DNA of 64,000 bases from NCBI GenBank assembly GCA_014138095.1, contig JACGXE010000018.1, positions 24,729-88,728 of the forward strand. The letters are read 5' to 3'. The translations under genes were made by a program, and so were the position numbers. The notes beneath the pieces were generated by a model. That model was not told the DNA's origin. It did not search any database and was given only the letters and a program-made list of their open reading frames with translations. Origin of the DNA: Ochrobactrum sp. RH2CCR150. Lineage in GTDB: Bacteria > Pseudomonadota > Alphaproteobacteria > Rhizobiales > Rhizobiaceae. This document shows positions 45,367-54,734 of the stretch, piece by piece (the first letter of the stretch is position 1; each line of letters begins with the position of its first letter).

Positions 45367-45956
45367 ATAATCGTGTCCTCTTGGCTTTTTTGACATATTG
45401 ATGAATGATACATCATTATATGAGCCGCACCTCTAAAGCAGAAATCGAAAGTACGCTGATCGGTATGCCGATTTTGCATACCTAAAGTCTGGCGGAAAGC
45501 TACTGTTGTGGTGTCGTTAAACCAAAATCTTCTGAACTGGGAATACTGGGTAACCTACTAATCGAAAGCGCGAAGCATCAGGAAAGCTTAGAAATTGTCG
45601 GAAGTGCTTCATTCTCAAGGACTGCGGATTCCTGTCAAGGATCGCCTTTATCACTGTGCCGAACACAATCACACGCTTTGAATGGACTCGAACCATCGGC
45701 CCCGGGAACCAGGACCTGTCTAGCACAAGCGTAATGTTGTGTGCCAAGTTTCCATGCAACGAGATTACCGTTACGATTTCGAGCCGCCCGATTCAGTCGG
45801 TCCCGGCTCGTATGGTCGATATTATAGGCTCGCGCCGCGTGCGCTTGTGAACATTTTCCTTGGATGACGGCTTGAGAATGAGCACCGCAGAACCGTTCAC
45901 GCTCATGCCCTCATGTCTTGCGCCAAAACCAACCGGTTTAAGGCACTCCATGTTCA
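45367..45956. other. 590-bp gap without a supported gene
   Basis: Short open frames on both strands (for example 45517-45759 minus and 45656-45850 plus) overlap each other, lack ribosome sites and show no family features. An ATGATACATCAT palindrome-like word is at about 45401-45412, just upstream of the 84-residue gene, and may be part of its promoter. Confidence 0.4.
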
Positions 45957-46517
45957 CTACCTGATTGCCACTTTCGGCAAACGCCTATGTGTTGCCGCAC
46001 TCAATGCTGCGTGCTCATAAATCCCGGTCATGAGATCAAGTGTTCTGGTCGTTTCCTCGAGCCGATGGTGTAGATTGGGAATCGAGCTGATGGCGTTCGA
46101 AAGAAGTGACCTACGCACTTCCGCATATCGGTCGGTCACCTCTATACCCTTTTCCGTCATGGTATAATTGACACCGGAACGACCGCTGCCAGTCTTCTCT
46201 ACAAGTCCGGCAGCGATCAACTTGCGCAGGCTGTACTGGATGTTAGGAATGTCTTCCCGGTTCGAAAGTCGCGCCAAATCCTTAACAGATTTAGGTCGTT
46301 CATTCATGCGGATGATGTGGAGCATTGCATTTTCCGGGCCGCTTGCCGCCAAATCGATTACGGAGCCCAAACATTCAGCTTGCCATCGTCCGAACGCTTC
46401 GAACGCACGCATTAAGGCAAATTCCACCTCGGCGACATTAACTTCCAGAGGCGTGCAAGCAAGATGCCAGCTTTTATCGATCCCATGTCGTTCGCCATCT
46501 TTTTTGTTTTTGTTCAT
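45957..46517 (-). CDS. MarR-type winged-helix regulator
   Basis: 186 aa. The winged HTH is at about residues 65-130 (MNERPKSVKDLARLSNREDIPNIQYSLRKLIAAGLVEKTGSGRSGVNYTMTEKG). Flanking helices (AEVEFALMRAFEAFGRWQAECL; RLEETTRTLDLMTGIYEHAAL) give dimerisation. It is divergent from the flavin monooxygenase gene with a 107-bp shared promoter region, so repression of that gene is likely. Confidence 0.8.
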   Translation of the reverse strand: MNKNKKDGERHGIDKSWHLACTPLEVNVAEVEFALMRAFEAFGRWQAECLGSVIDLAASGPENAMLHIIRMNERPKSVKDLARLSNREDIPNIQYSLRKLIAAGLVEKTGSGRSGVNYTMTEKGIEVTDRYAEVRRSLLSNAISSIPNLHHRLEETTRTLDLMTGIYEHAALSAATHRRLPKVAIR

Positions 46518-46566
46518 GAACTACGCTCCGATACCTCGCATGTTATGGTGATTGTATGATCGGCAA

Positions 46567-46594
46567 TTGACAAGCTTGAAGTTTCAAATAGACT
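46567..46594 (+). promoter_or_regulatory. Promoter with internal palindrome before the flavin monooxygenase
   Basis: TTGACA at 46567-46572 and TAGACT at 46589-46594 (16-base spacer) make a plausible promoter. The spacer holds TTGAA-GT-TTCAA (46576-46587), a 5-bp dyad that would let the divergent MarR protein block RNA polymerase. AAGGGG at 46615-46621 is the ribosome site. Confidence 0.5.
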
Positions 46595-46624
46595 TTCTAT
46601 CATAAATTATAACAAAAGGGGAAT

Positions 46625-47755
46625 ATGGCCATGACAGAGAACACTATGTTCGCCGGCAACCAGTTTTTGCTTGGCACGTTCGCATCGAATTGTTCTAGTG
46701 GCATGTCGGTGACAAAAGTGCCGGAGCGGTGGAAAAATACTTGGGAGAATAATCTCAAGCTCGCCCGCCTTCTTGACGATGCTGGTATTGATTTCATGCT
46801 GCCGATTGCACGCTGGATCGGTTACGGCGGCGATACAAACTTCCATGGCGATGTGCTGGAAACGACGACATGGGCGGCAGGCCTGCTTGCCAGCACAAAA
46901 AACATCAATATTTTCGCGACCATTCACACGGCAGCCAATCATCCAGCCGTCGTGGCAAAACAGATCGCCACAATCGATCAGATCAGCGACGGCCGTATTG
47001 GCCTCAATATCGTTGCAGGCTGGAACCAGCCAGAATACGAAGCGCTAGGGCTCAATTTGCCAACCGATCACGAAAGTCGCTACGCTTACGCTGACGAATG
47101 GTTCGATATCGTAAAAGTCCTTTGGCAAAAGACAGAAGCTTTCGATTATATCGGCAAATTCTTCGATTTGAAAAACATTCTGGGCGCGCCCCGTCCGTCA
47201 CGTCAAGTGCCGATACTGAATGCTGCAGGTTCCGGTCAGGGCCGCGATTTTGCCCTGCGGAATGCCGATTTTCTGTTTACTCCTGCCATCGATCTGGATC
47301 GCTCCAGGTCTGAAATTGCCGAACTGAAAGCGAAAGGTGCCGACATAGGGCGAAATGTCGGTGTATTGACATTCTCTCACGTCGTATGCCGGCCAACCGA
47401 GAAAGAAGCCACTGAATATCTGCAACACTTCGGCAAAGACAATGCCGATTGGGTGGCTGTAGACAATCTTGTGAAACTGCAATTCGCCCACGCCCATTCG
47501 TTCCCCCACGATCTCCTAGCGCTGATCCGAGACCGGATGGCGGCTGGACATGGCGGCTTCCCACTGGTTGGGACACCTCAACAGGTGGCAGACGGACTGA
47601 TATCGCTGCAAAAGGCCGGGTTTTCCGGCACGACGCTCTCCTTCGTCGATTACGCGGAAGAATTCCCCTATTTCCGTGACACTGTGCTGCCATTACTGGA
47701 ACAGGCGGGCATTCGAAAACCCGCCCACAAGTCATCATATCACACTGCAAACTAG
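46625..47755 (+). CDS. LLM-class flavin-dependent monooxygenase
   Basis: 376 aa TIM-barrel enzyme of the bacterial luciferase/SsuD/RutA group. Seen: LARLLDDAGIDFMLPIARWIGYGGDTNFHG, TIHTAANHPAVVAKQIATIDQISDGRIGLNIVAGWNQPEYEALG (FMN-binding core), NAAGSGQGRDFALRNADF and GHGGFPLVGTPQQVADGL. It uses FMNH2 and O2 to oxidise, for example, a sulfonate, an amide ring or a pyrimidine-like ring. No flavin reductase gene is adjacent. Regulated presumably by the divergent MarR gene. Confidence 0.88.
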   Translation: MAMTENTMFAGNQFLLGTFASNCSSGMSVTKVPERWKNTWENNLKLARLLDDAGIDFMLPIARWIGYGGDTNFHGDVLETTTWAAGLLASTKNINIFATIHTAANHPAVVAKQIATIDQISDGRIGLNIVAGWNQPEYEALGLNLPTDHESRYAYADEWFDIVKVLWQKTEAFDYIGKFFDLKNILGAPRPSRQVPILNAAGSGQGRDFALRNADFLFTPAIDLDRSRSEIAELKAKGADIGRNVGVLTFSHVVCRPTEKEATEYLQHFGKDNADWVAVDNLVKLQFAHAHSFPHDLLALIRDRMAAGHGGFPLVGTPQQVADGLISLQKAGFSGTTLSFVDYAEEFPYFRDTVLPLLEQAGIRKPAHKSSYHTAN

Positions 47756-47761
47756 GTGGAC

Positions 47762-47795
47762 TTGAACAGTGGGCGTTTCGACGCCAACTGTTCAA
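47762..47795 (+). terminator. Hairpin terminator with TTCG loop
   Basis: TTGAACAGT-G-GGCGT, loop TTCG, ACGCC-A-ACTGTTCAA: 14 pairs with one mismatch, 6 bases after the monooxygenase stop. Confidence 0.65.
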
Positions 47796-47925
47796 AACTC
47801 CCCGTTATAATTGTCGTTCGAAATGCTCGGATTCTAACGACCGGAACGGGGGCTGGAAGCAGACAGTCCGGTCCAGCCGAAAAATCTAGATATGCGGCAG
47901 TCGTTGCCTGCTAGAGATACCACTT

Positions 47926-47938
47926 GATTGCCGGTCAA
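47926..47938 (+). repeat. 13-bp dispersed motif, copy C (one mismatch)
   Basis: GATTGCCGGTCAA in the 375-bp convergent gap between the monooxygenase and the Fe-alcohol dehydrogenase. The same gap has TAACGACCGGAACGGG at 47835-47850, nearly repeated at 56465-56480. No gene is supported in the gap. Confidence 0.5.
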
Positions 47939-48130
47939 AAATTACTCGGCGGAGAGGCTACTAAAGCGTTTGGCTATCTAATTAGAAGCGAACATGCATT
48001 TGTCTCTCATTTGCCATCTGTTGATGAATCGGACGGCCCACGGGTCGCGGGCTGCGTTGCCGCAATGGTCTTTGACCTAACCCCGCGTCGAAATGATGGC
48101 TTATGACAGCCGCCAATGGTACCAACGACT

Positions 48131-49291
48131 TCACCATGCTGCTTTATAAATTGCCAGAGCGTCGGCTTCGCCCAACTCTCTTGGATTGTTCACCAGCAGC
48201 CTTGTTTGCTTCATGGCGTCGCGGGCCATCGCATGCAGATGAGCTTCCTTAATGCCAACGTCTCGTAACCGGAAGGGCAGACCAAGCTTCACCGAAAGCG
48301 CAGAAAGTCGTTCGATGAATGCGTAGCAGCGCTTTTCTTCACCCAACTCTGCCCTGATATCTGGAAATGCATCAGCTGCAATCTCTGCATAATCCGAATA
48401 TGCATTCTGAGCATTGAACCGCATGACATGCGGGAGTACCAGCGCATTTGAAAGTCCGTGAGGAACGTGAAAAGTTCCGCCTATAGGATAAGCAAGCGCA
48501 TGTACGGCTGCGACCGGAGAATTCGCAAATGCCTGACCAGCCAGCATCGACCCGAGCAGCATCGCGCCTCTTGCTTGCCTGTCTGTCCCGTTGAATACGG
48601 CCCTTTCAATATTCGCTCCCAAAAGCTGCAAAGCCTGTTTGGCGAGCATTTTTGACAACGGATTATTGTTAGCATTTTGCGACGTATAAGCTTCGATTGC
48701 ATGCACCATAGCGTCGATGCCCGTAGCGGCAGTGATATGAGGCGGCAGACCCAGAGTGAGATCTGCATCAAGAATTGCCACATCGGGCAGAATGATTGGC
48801 GATGACACACCACGCTTCTCATCATCGCCAGCGGTGATAATAGAAACGGGAGTTACTTCCGACCCGGTGCCGGATGTTGTGGGCACCAGAACCAGCGGTA
48901 GTCTTGGTCCTTTCGCTTGCCCCACCCCCCATACTGCATTGATATCTTCACCTGAACCGCAAAGCAGTGCGACTATCTTAGCAACATCCAGCGAAGAGCC
49001 TCCGCCAAACCCGACGACGCTTGTTATTTTCTTGGCTCTCGCTTGCTCCGTCGCGGCTAGAACCGTTGCAAGCGAAGGATCAGCCTCGACACGATCAAAA
49101 ACCACTGTTTCAACGCCGGATTCTGCCAAGGATTGAAGTGCAGGATCGCATAGACCGAGTTTAAACAGACCAGGATCCGTTACGAACAAAACCCGTTCAC
49201 CCAATCTGTTTTGCACCAGTGCGCCCATTTCGGAAGACGCGCCCAGACGAAAGATGATCTGGGCGGTGGTATTGAACGTGAAAGGTATCAT
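48131..49291 (-). CDS. Iron-containing alcohol dehydrogenase
   Basis: 386 aa from the ATG at 49291 with AAGGA seven bases before; a GTG at 49312 is less well placed. NAD site GFGGGSSLDVAKIVALL; metal ligands Asp and His in GIDAMVHAIEAYTS and two His in HALAYPIGGTFHVPHGLSNALVLP. Type III ADHs oxidise or reduce short alcohols, polyols, lactaldehyde or glycerol. It is the last gene of the polyol operon, so it may handle the free polyol or a derived aldehyde. Confidence 0.9.
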   Translation of the reverse strand: MIPFTFNTTAQIIFRLGASSEMGALVQNRLGERVLFVTDPGLFKLGLCDPALQSLAESGVETVVFDRVEADPSLATVLAATEQARAKKITSVVGFGGGSSLDVAKIVALLCGSGEDINAVWGVGQAKGPRLPLVLVPTTSGTGSEVTPVSIITAGDDEKRGVSSPIILPDVAILDADLTLGLPPHITAATGIDAMVHAIEAYTSQNANNNPLSKMLAKQALQLLGANIERAVFNGTDRQARGAMLLGSMLAGQAFANSPVAAVHALAYPIGGTFHVPHGLSNALVLPHVMRFNAQNAYSDYAEIAADAFPDIRAELGEEKRCYAFIERLSALSVKLGLPFRLRDVGIKEAHLHAMARDAMKQTRLLVNNPRELGEADALAIYKAAW

Positions 49292-49371
49292 GCGGCTTTC
49301 CTTGATGGTCACGCCAGAATTCCCGATCTGCGCGTCAGGTGCGAATGTTGAAAACGGCCTTCAAGCACCGG

Positions 49372-49947
49372 TTATCGCTTGTAATCCCAAAGCGACTTAT
49401 TGCTTGAAGAAACGGCAATGGCACCCTGCTTCATTGCCGTAGCAACATCGGCCTCGTTGCAGATGAAGCCAGAAGCCACGATAGGCGGGAGGCGGCGCTT
49501 GTCCTCGGCAGATAGGTAACCCAGCATCGGTGATGGCATGATCTGTACCAGATTTGGTGCGCTTTGCGAGATTGCCTTCAGGCTGCGGGGCCACGTGGAA
49601 CGGTCGGTCACAAAGACCTTTTGCATGGTCAGAAGGCCGCATTGTGCGGCCTTCTGGATTGTTGGAACACGGGTCGACAGCAGAACCGAAATGCCAATCT
49701 CGGCAAGGAATTCGATAGCTCCCTTGTCCTGTGACAGGCCTTCACAACTGTCGATGTTCAGAACGATCAGCTTGTTGCTCTTCTTAAGCGCATTCAGCAC
49801 TTCAGCCACATGGCGCAAGGCAATATTGGCAACGATGCCAACTTCCGCCTTGCTGTCCAGAAATGCCTGAAGATTGTCCACGCCGTAGAGCGTTGCCATG
49901 ACTGGCGCCCGCAAAAGCCGCTCACCGATCGTTCTGTCCAAAGTCAT
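49372..49947 (-). CDS. glpP: GlpP-family antiterminator (glycerol-3-phosphate responsive)
   Basis: 191 aa TIM-barrel-like protein. Matches to GlpP: VGIVANIALRHVAEVLNALKKSNKLIVLNIDSCEGLSQDKGAIEFLAEIG, TRVPTIQKAAQCGLLTMQKVFVTDRSTW, PNLVQIMPSPM, PIVASGFICNEADVATAMKQGAIAVSSSNKSLW. In Bacillus, GlpP with glycerol-3-phosphate stabilises glpD mRNA leader and prevents termination. Here it is encoded 4 bases after the FAD oxidase, inside the operon it may control; the operon's leader is strongly structured. Confidence 0.85.
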   Translation of the reverse strand: MTLDRTIGERLLRAPVMATLYGVDNLQAFLDSKAEVGIVANIALRHVAEVLNALKKSNKLIVLNIDSCEGLSQDKGAIEFLAEIGISVLLSTRVPTIQKAAQCGLLTMQKVFVTDRSTWPRSLKAISQSAPNLVQIMPSPMLGYLSAEDKRRLPPIVASGFICNEADVATAMKQGAIAVSSSNKSLWDYKR

Positions 49948-49951
49948 TCCA

Positions 49952-51502
49952 TCATTTTCCGTCTCTTGGCATGTCGAGCGAAAGGCCGAGCTTGCCGGGG
50001 TTAAGCAGATTGTCCGGATCGAGCGCTTTCTTCACTGTTTCCAACAGGGGAAATGCCGATCCCAGAGCGTCCTTCATGTAAGGTGCACGGAGCAGTCCGA
50101 CACCATGATGATGGCTCAAGGCCGCACCATACTTGATTAGAACGGCATTGGCAGCATCCCATGCAGCACGATACCATTCTGCGCGCTTTTCCACTTCCAC
50201 GTCACCACGCAGCGAAAAGTAAAGGCAGGCGCCGTCGACATAGGCATGCGACTGGTGCGCCGATCCCGCCAATGTACCCGGCACGGCATTGATGGCAGCC
50301 ACGACTTCATCGTAGATAACAGGCAGGTCGCGCCAGCATCCGGTCATTTCCAGCGTATCGGCAACAAAGCCGGGGCTGCGCTTGAAGCCCTCGGCGCTCT
50401 TGCCGGTCAGGTAACGCGTATCGAGCCACTTCTCGAAGATCGTGTCACCATCGAGCTTGTCACCGAGTTCGGCGCAAACCTTCTCGCTGATCGCCATCAC
50501 GGCATCAACCATTTCCTGCGCGCCTTCATCGGCGATCAGCAGCACGTTGCTTTCCGGCAAGCCGAACTGCACGCCACTTTCCAGCTCATCGTAAAGACGC
50601 AGCGCTGCCGGATTGGCACCGCCCTGCATGATGCGGCGGCAGGCTTCCAGACCGACGGCAAAGCTCTTGAACCCATAGGCGATCGCGCGAGCATAATCCG
50701 GCAGGCGATGCAGTTTAAAGCGCGCCTTCACGATGATGCCGAGCGTGCCTTCCGAACCAATGAATATCTGCTGCAAATCCGGCCCGATTGCTGCGCGGGC
50801 ATAGTTACCAACGGTCACCAGTGAACCATCGGCCAGCACAACTTCCATCCCGTAGACCATATCCTCGATCTTGCCATAGCGTGTCGAAAGCTGACCCGCG
50901 CCGCGGCAGGCGATCCAGCCCCCCACAGTGCTGATACCGAACGAAGACGGCCAATGCCCCATGGTCATGCCAAAATCACGCTGGATCATTTCCTCGAAAA
51001 TATCGCCGAACATGCCAGCTTCAACTTCGACGATCTGGCTGTCCGCATCGAAGCTGACAAAGCGGTTGAGATTGCAGACATCAAGCACGATACCGCCACG
51101 CAACGGCAGCGCCGCGCCCGTAACGTTGGAGCGCCCGGCAGAAACCGTGACGGGCACCTTGGCTTCATGCGCAAGTCGCATAACGGCCTGAACCTGCTCC
51201 ACCGTCGAAACGCGAACGAACACGCCGTCAACCGTTGCAGGCTTTCCACTCGTTTCAGCGACCATCGTACGCGCCCACCAGTCGCGTGTGTTAATGACGA
51301 CATCTTCGCGCGCGGTCAGAACTTCGTCTGCAACGCCCCGCAGCTTTTCAACGAGAGCGGCATCTATTGCAACAGTGTTCTGAGCCAGATCGGCCTCGGT
51401 GCCAATTTCCTTGATGCTGCCGGCATAATGCGGCTGTGTCGGGGCACCGACGACATAGTTTCCGCGATTATAACCGCGCTTGATGGCTTCCTTGCTGATC
51501 AT
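49952..51502 (-). CDS. FAD-linked oxidase related to alkyl-DHAP synthase
   Basis: 516 aa, VAO/PCMH FAD domain: VTVSAGRSNVTGAALPLRGGIVLDVCNLNR and WPSSFGISTVGGWIACRGAGQLSTRYGKIEDMV, then a cap domain, and AALSHHHGVGLLRAPYM, like the HHH-GVG active-site segment of alkyldihydroxyacetonephosphate synthase. C-terminal DPDNLLNPGKLGL is typical of FAD-linked oxidases. It may oxidise a polyol, 2-hydroxy acid or ether-linked glycerol. Two bases separate it from glpD upstream. Confidence 0.87.
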   Translation of the reverse strand: MISKEAIKRGYNRGNYVVGAPTQPHYAGSIKEIGTEADLAQNTVAIDAALVEKLRGVADEVLTAREDVVINTRDWWARTMVAETSGKPATVDGVFVRVSTVEQVQAVMRLAHEAKVPVTVSAGRSNVTGAALPLRGGIVLDVCNLNRFVSFDADSQIVEVEAGMFGDIFEEMIQRDFGMTMGHWPSSFGISTVGGWIACRGAGQLSTRYGKIEDMVYGMEVVLADGSLVTVGNYARAAIGPDLQQIFIGSEGTLGIIVKARFKLHRLPDYARAIAYGFKSFAVGLEACRRIMQGGANPAALRLYDELESGVQFGLPESNVLLIADEGAQEMVDAVMAISEKVCAELGDKLDGDTIFEKWLDTRYLTGKSAEGFKRSPGFVADTLEMTGCWRDLPVIYDEVVAAINAVPGTLAGSAHQSHAYVDGACLYFSLRGDVEVEKRAEWYRAAWDAANAVLIKYGAALSHHHGVGLLRAPYMKDALGSAFPLLETVKKALDPDNLLNPGKLGLSLDMPRDGK

Positions 51503-51504
51503 GT

Positions 51505-53184
51505 TCAGTTCGCTCCTATGAGAATGGATTTTTCTTTTTCGGTCGCGGCCACATAGGCTGCGACCTGATGGTCGATTTCTGTCTGGGGGAGGCCAAGCTC
51601 CTCACCCAGCAAAGCGCCCACCTTGGCAGCGGCACGGGCGGACGCATCGCGCGCCATCAGGCGGGCACGCATACGACGCGACAGCACATCATCGATGGTC
51701 CGGGCAAGTTCATGCCGGGCCGCGTAGACCACTTCGCCGCTGGTATAGGGCAGTCCTTCCACAACTGGTTGGCCAAGTTCAGGCCGAGCGGCCATCAGAT
51801 CGCTGACGAAGCGTGATTCCGTGCCGTAACGTTCGCCCAGATGCGCCTCCATGCCACCCGAAGCGACGATTGCCTGCGCGTCATAACCGGCAGCCCCCAG
51901 CAGAAATGCCTTCTTGGTGGTGCAGCGACGGCGATCACCCAGAACTTTTGCGGCGGCGTCCACCGTCTGTTCGGCCATATGGCGCGACGTCGTCAGCTTG
52001 CCGCCGACAATCGTGACCAGGCCATCAGGCGCAACATGCACGGAATGGTCACGTTTGACGTCCATCGTGCTGCCGCCCGATGAAGCGGCGACCAGCGGAC
52101 GACATCCGGCAATGCTGCCGACGACATCATCCGGCGTCAGATCGATATTGAGCGCGCTGCACGCGCCCTCGATCAGAAAATCGAGCTCGCGACGCGTGCA
52201 ATGCACATCATCGAGATCGCCCTGATAATCCTCGTCGGTCGTGCCGAGATAGGAGACGTTGCCCCAGCGTGTGATAGTCGCGCGGCGGCTGCGGCCTGGC
52301 ACGGGAACCGTCACCGTGCAGTCGTTGCGGATCTTCAGCCAGGGGATCGCCACGTGAACGCCCTTTGCGGGGCGAACATGCAACGGCTTTTCGCCACCTT
52401 TACCGAGCCCCATCCAGTCCCGCAGCCATACGCCCGTCGCCATGATGACGGTCTTGGCGCGCACCCGGATTTCCTTGCCCTCGACGGTATGGACAATAGC
52501 GCCGTCAACCCGGCCCGAACTGCGTGTAATCTCGGCCACCTTCGAATGATTGAGGACCGTGGCCCCGTAAAAGCCGGCAGAACGAGCCAATGCCAATGTC
52601 AGGCGCGCATCATCAACCCGGGCGTCGAAATACATAAGACCGCCGCGCAGATATTCGTCCTTGAAGGTCGGACAATGCGCCAGCACTTCCGCAGCAGTCA
52701 GTTTCTGATGCAGGATGCCTTCGCGCCAGCCGCCGGCCAGATCATATGTCCAGAGCAAGCCTTCGAACGCCTTGGCGAAGCGTGCATCGAATACACCGTC
52801 CCGCTCTAGTATCGGAAACAGGAAAGGCAGGCGCTGCACCAGATGGCCAGCATTGCGGCGCAGGCGCTGGCGTTCCAGCAAGGAATGACGAACCAGCCCA
52901 AGATTACCCTGTTCAATGTAACGCAGGCCGCCATGCACCATCTTGGAAGATTTCGATGATGTACCGGATGCAAAATCATCCTTCTCGACCAGCGCAACAC
53001 GAAAGCCGCGCAGACTTGCGTCGAAGGCGCAATAAGCACCGGTCACACCACCACCAACGATCAGAATATCATAGGTTTCAGTGGCGAGACGGTCTTCCTG
53101 TTCCGACCGGTTCAGCCGCAGCGGCTCGGTGCGGATCATCCGGGCGCGATCCTTGTCCGCGCGCCGGGAGCGCAGATTCAGCAT
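51505..53184 (-). CDS. glpD: Glycerol-3-phosphate dehydrogenase (FAD, GlpD)
   Basis: 559 aa, the normal length of GlpD. FAD motif YDILIVGGGVTGAYCAFDASLRGFRVALVEKDDFASGTSSKSSKMVHGGLRYIEQGNLGLVRHSL; later IMATGVWLRDW and VTIVGGKLTTSRHMAEQTVDAA. It passes electrons to the quinone pool at the inner membrane. It is preceded by an FGGY kinase in the same operon, so the pair could convert a polyol to its phosphate and then the keto-phosphate. EryB-type erythritol-phosphate dehydrogenases belong to the same family, so glycerol is likely but not certain. Confidence 0.87.
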   Translation of the reverse strand: MLNLRSRRADKDRARMIRTEPLRLNRSEQEDRLATETYDILIVGGGVTGAYCAFDASLRGFRVALVEKDDFASGTSSKSSKMVHGGLRYIEQGNLGLVRHSLLERQRLRRNAGHLVQRLPFLFPILERDGVFDARFAKAFEGLLWTYDLAGGWREGILHQKLTAAEVLAHCPTFKDEYLRGGLMYFDARVDDARLTLALARSAGFYGATVLNHSKVAEITRSSGRVDGAIVHTVEGKEIRVRAKTVIMATGVWLRDWMGLGKGGEKPLHVRPAKGVHVAIPWLKIRNDCTVTVPVPGRSRRATITRWGNVSYLGTTDEDYQGDLDDVHCTRRELDFLIEGACSALNIDLTPDDVVGSIAGCRPLVAASSGGSTMDVKRDHSVHVAPDGLVTIVGGKLTTSRHMAEQTVDAAAKVLGDRRRCTTKKAFLLGAAGYDAQAIVASGGMEAHLGERYGTESRFVSDLMAARPELGQPVVEGLPYTSGEVVYAARHELARTIDDVLSRRMRARLMARDASARAAAKVGALLGEELGLPQTEIDHQVAAYVAATEKEKSILIGAN

Positions 53185-53196
53185 TTCAACTCCTGT

Positions 53197-54720
53197 TTAA
53201 TGATAGTGACCCGACTGAACGCGTGCGACTTCCTCATCCATAAGGGAGTGCCATCTCGCTCTACGGTCCTGTCGTTCCATTTCACTGGTCTTGGGGATAA
53301 AAAGATTGCCTTCGGGTAGCGTAGTGCGCGCTTCTGCAAGGTCGCTCCAGAATAATCTGTCGCTGCCTGCCAGAAATGCGGTGCCCCGCAGGCTTGCGCG
53401 ATCCTGATCGGCCATGCGCCGCACCGGAACGCCACTGAGATCTGCCTGTAGCTGAAGCAGCGTATCACTGGAGGAAAGCCCCCCACCCGCCACAACTTCC
53501 CGCACCGGAACGCCAGCCACGTCCGCACTCGCCTCCGCGCAAGAAACAACCGAATGGGCAATGCCTTCCAAAATGGCATGCGCAAGATGCGCCCGGCTAT
53601 GTGCCATGGAAAGTCCGGTCAGCGATGCCCGGCCATCCGGAACGATGTTAGGCTGACGCAATCCTGTGAGAGTCGGCATGAAGAACAAGCCATCGGAAGA
53701 CCGCACTGTTGCCGCCAGTTCGCTGATCTCCTTGGCATTCTCGAACCAGCGCATTTCGTTGCAGAGCCAGTTGAGCGCTGAACCAGTGGTAGCAGCATAG
53801 GTCTCGACCGCGAAATGCGAGAGATTTTCGCTTCGCCAGGCCGTCATCGTGAAAGTTGCTTCATAGAGGCCGGGATTTTTCGGCGTCTGCTTTCCGATCA
53901 CAAGATCAACGAAGCTGCCCGTACCGTGTACGCACATGGCCTGCCCCGCATCGTGACAGCCAAGACCGACAAGGCCACCCAGCTGATCGCCGCACGACGC
54001 CTTGATCGGCACGCGGATACCCAGAATATCCTGCCGTGTATATCCGAAATCGTCAGCGTCCTGCTTCAGTTCAGGCAGTAGTTCCAGCGGAAAATCCTGC
54101 GCCTCGATCCAGTCAGTGAAATAGCGGTTCTCACCGAGAATATAGGCACCGGCGGAGGTTGCGTTCGTCGGTGTAGTGACGACCTTGCGTTCTTCGGACA
54201 GGTTCCAAAGCAGCCAGCTGTCGACCGTACCGAACGCAAGTCGCTTTGCCTTCCACGCCTCACGCGCGGCGGGCGTTTCCTGCATATGTCGCGCAGCCCA
54301 GAGATAGATAGCTCTTCCGCCAACCGGGCGGCCGGCGAGCGAGACGAGTTTTGCGTCCCATTTAGCGCCGAGCGGTTTCAACTCTTCAGCATAACGCGAA
54401 TCCTGCCAGACCATGGCTGGGACAAGCGCCCGGCCCGTTTGCGTATCCCACAGAACACCGGTTGCGCGTTGCGTGGCGATTGCCATTGCAGCGATCTCCA
54501 CTCCCGCATCGCGTGCTGCGGCAATCGTCTTGCCGCACACTTCGATGGTCTTTTGCAGGAGAACATCGGCGTCCTGTTCCACCACGTTGTGACGTGGTGA
54601 AGAGACGGCAAGCGTCGTGTAGTTGACCGCGAAGACCGAACCGTCGGCCGCGACAAGCGCGGCCCGGGTTCCGGACGTTCCTTCATCAATGGCCAGGATG
54701 GCCTGTCTGGGTCCGTTCAC
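53197..54720 (-). CDS. FGGY-family carbohydrate/polyol kinase (glycerol kinase-like)
   Basis: 507 aa from a GTG at 54720 with GGAGG just ahead. N-terminal phosphate motif AILAIDEGTSGTRAALVAADG; sugar-site region VLWDTQTGRALVPAMVWQDSRYAEEL; GTVDSWLLWNL; CGDQLGGLVGLGCHDAGQAMCVHGTGSFV with catalytic Asp; C-terminal EVVAGGGLSSSDTLLQLQADLSGVPVRR. It resembles glycerol and erythritol kinases. Second gene of the operon, after the MFS importer. Confidence 0.88.
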   Translation of the reverse strand: MNGPRQAILAIDEGTSGTRAALVAADGSVFAVNYTTLAVSSPRHNVVEQDADVLLQKTIEVCGKTIAAARDAGVEIAAMAIATQRATGVLWDTQTGRALVPAMVWQDSRYAEELKPLGAKWDAKLVSLAGRPVGGRAIYLWAARHMQETPAAREAWKAKRLAFGTVDSWLLWNLSEERKVVTTPTNATSAGAYILGENRYFTDWIEAQDFPLELLPELKQDADDFGYTRQDILGIRVPIKASCGDQLGGLVGLGCHDAGQAMCVHGTGSFVDLVIGKQTPKNPGLYEATFTMTAWRSENLSHFAVETYAATTGSALNWLCNEMRWFENAKEISELAATVRSSDGLFFMPTLTGLRQPNIVPDGRASLTGLSMAHSRAHLAHAILEGIAHSVVSCAEASADVAGVPVREVVAGGGLSSSDTLLQLQADLSGVPVRRMADQDRASLRGTAFLAGSDRLFWSDLAEARTTLPEGNLFIPKTSEMERQDRRARWHSLMDEEVARVQSGHYH

Positions 54721-54734
54721 ATTATCCTCCGTTG

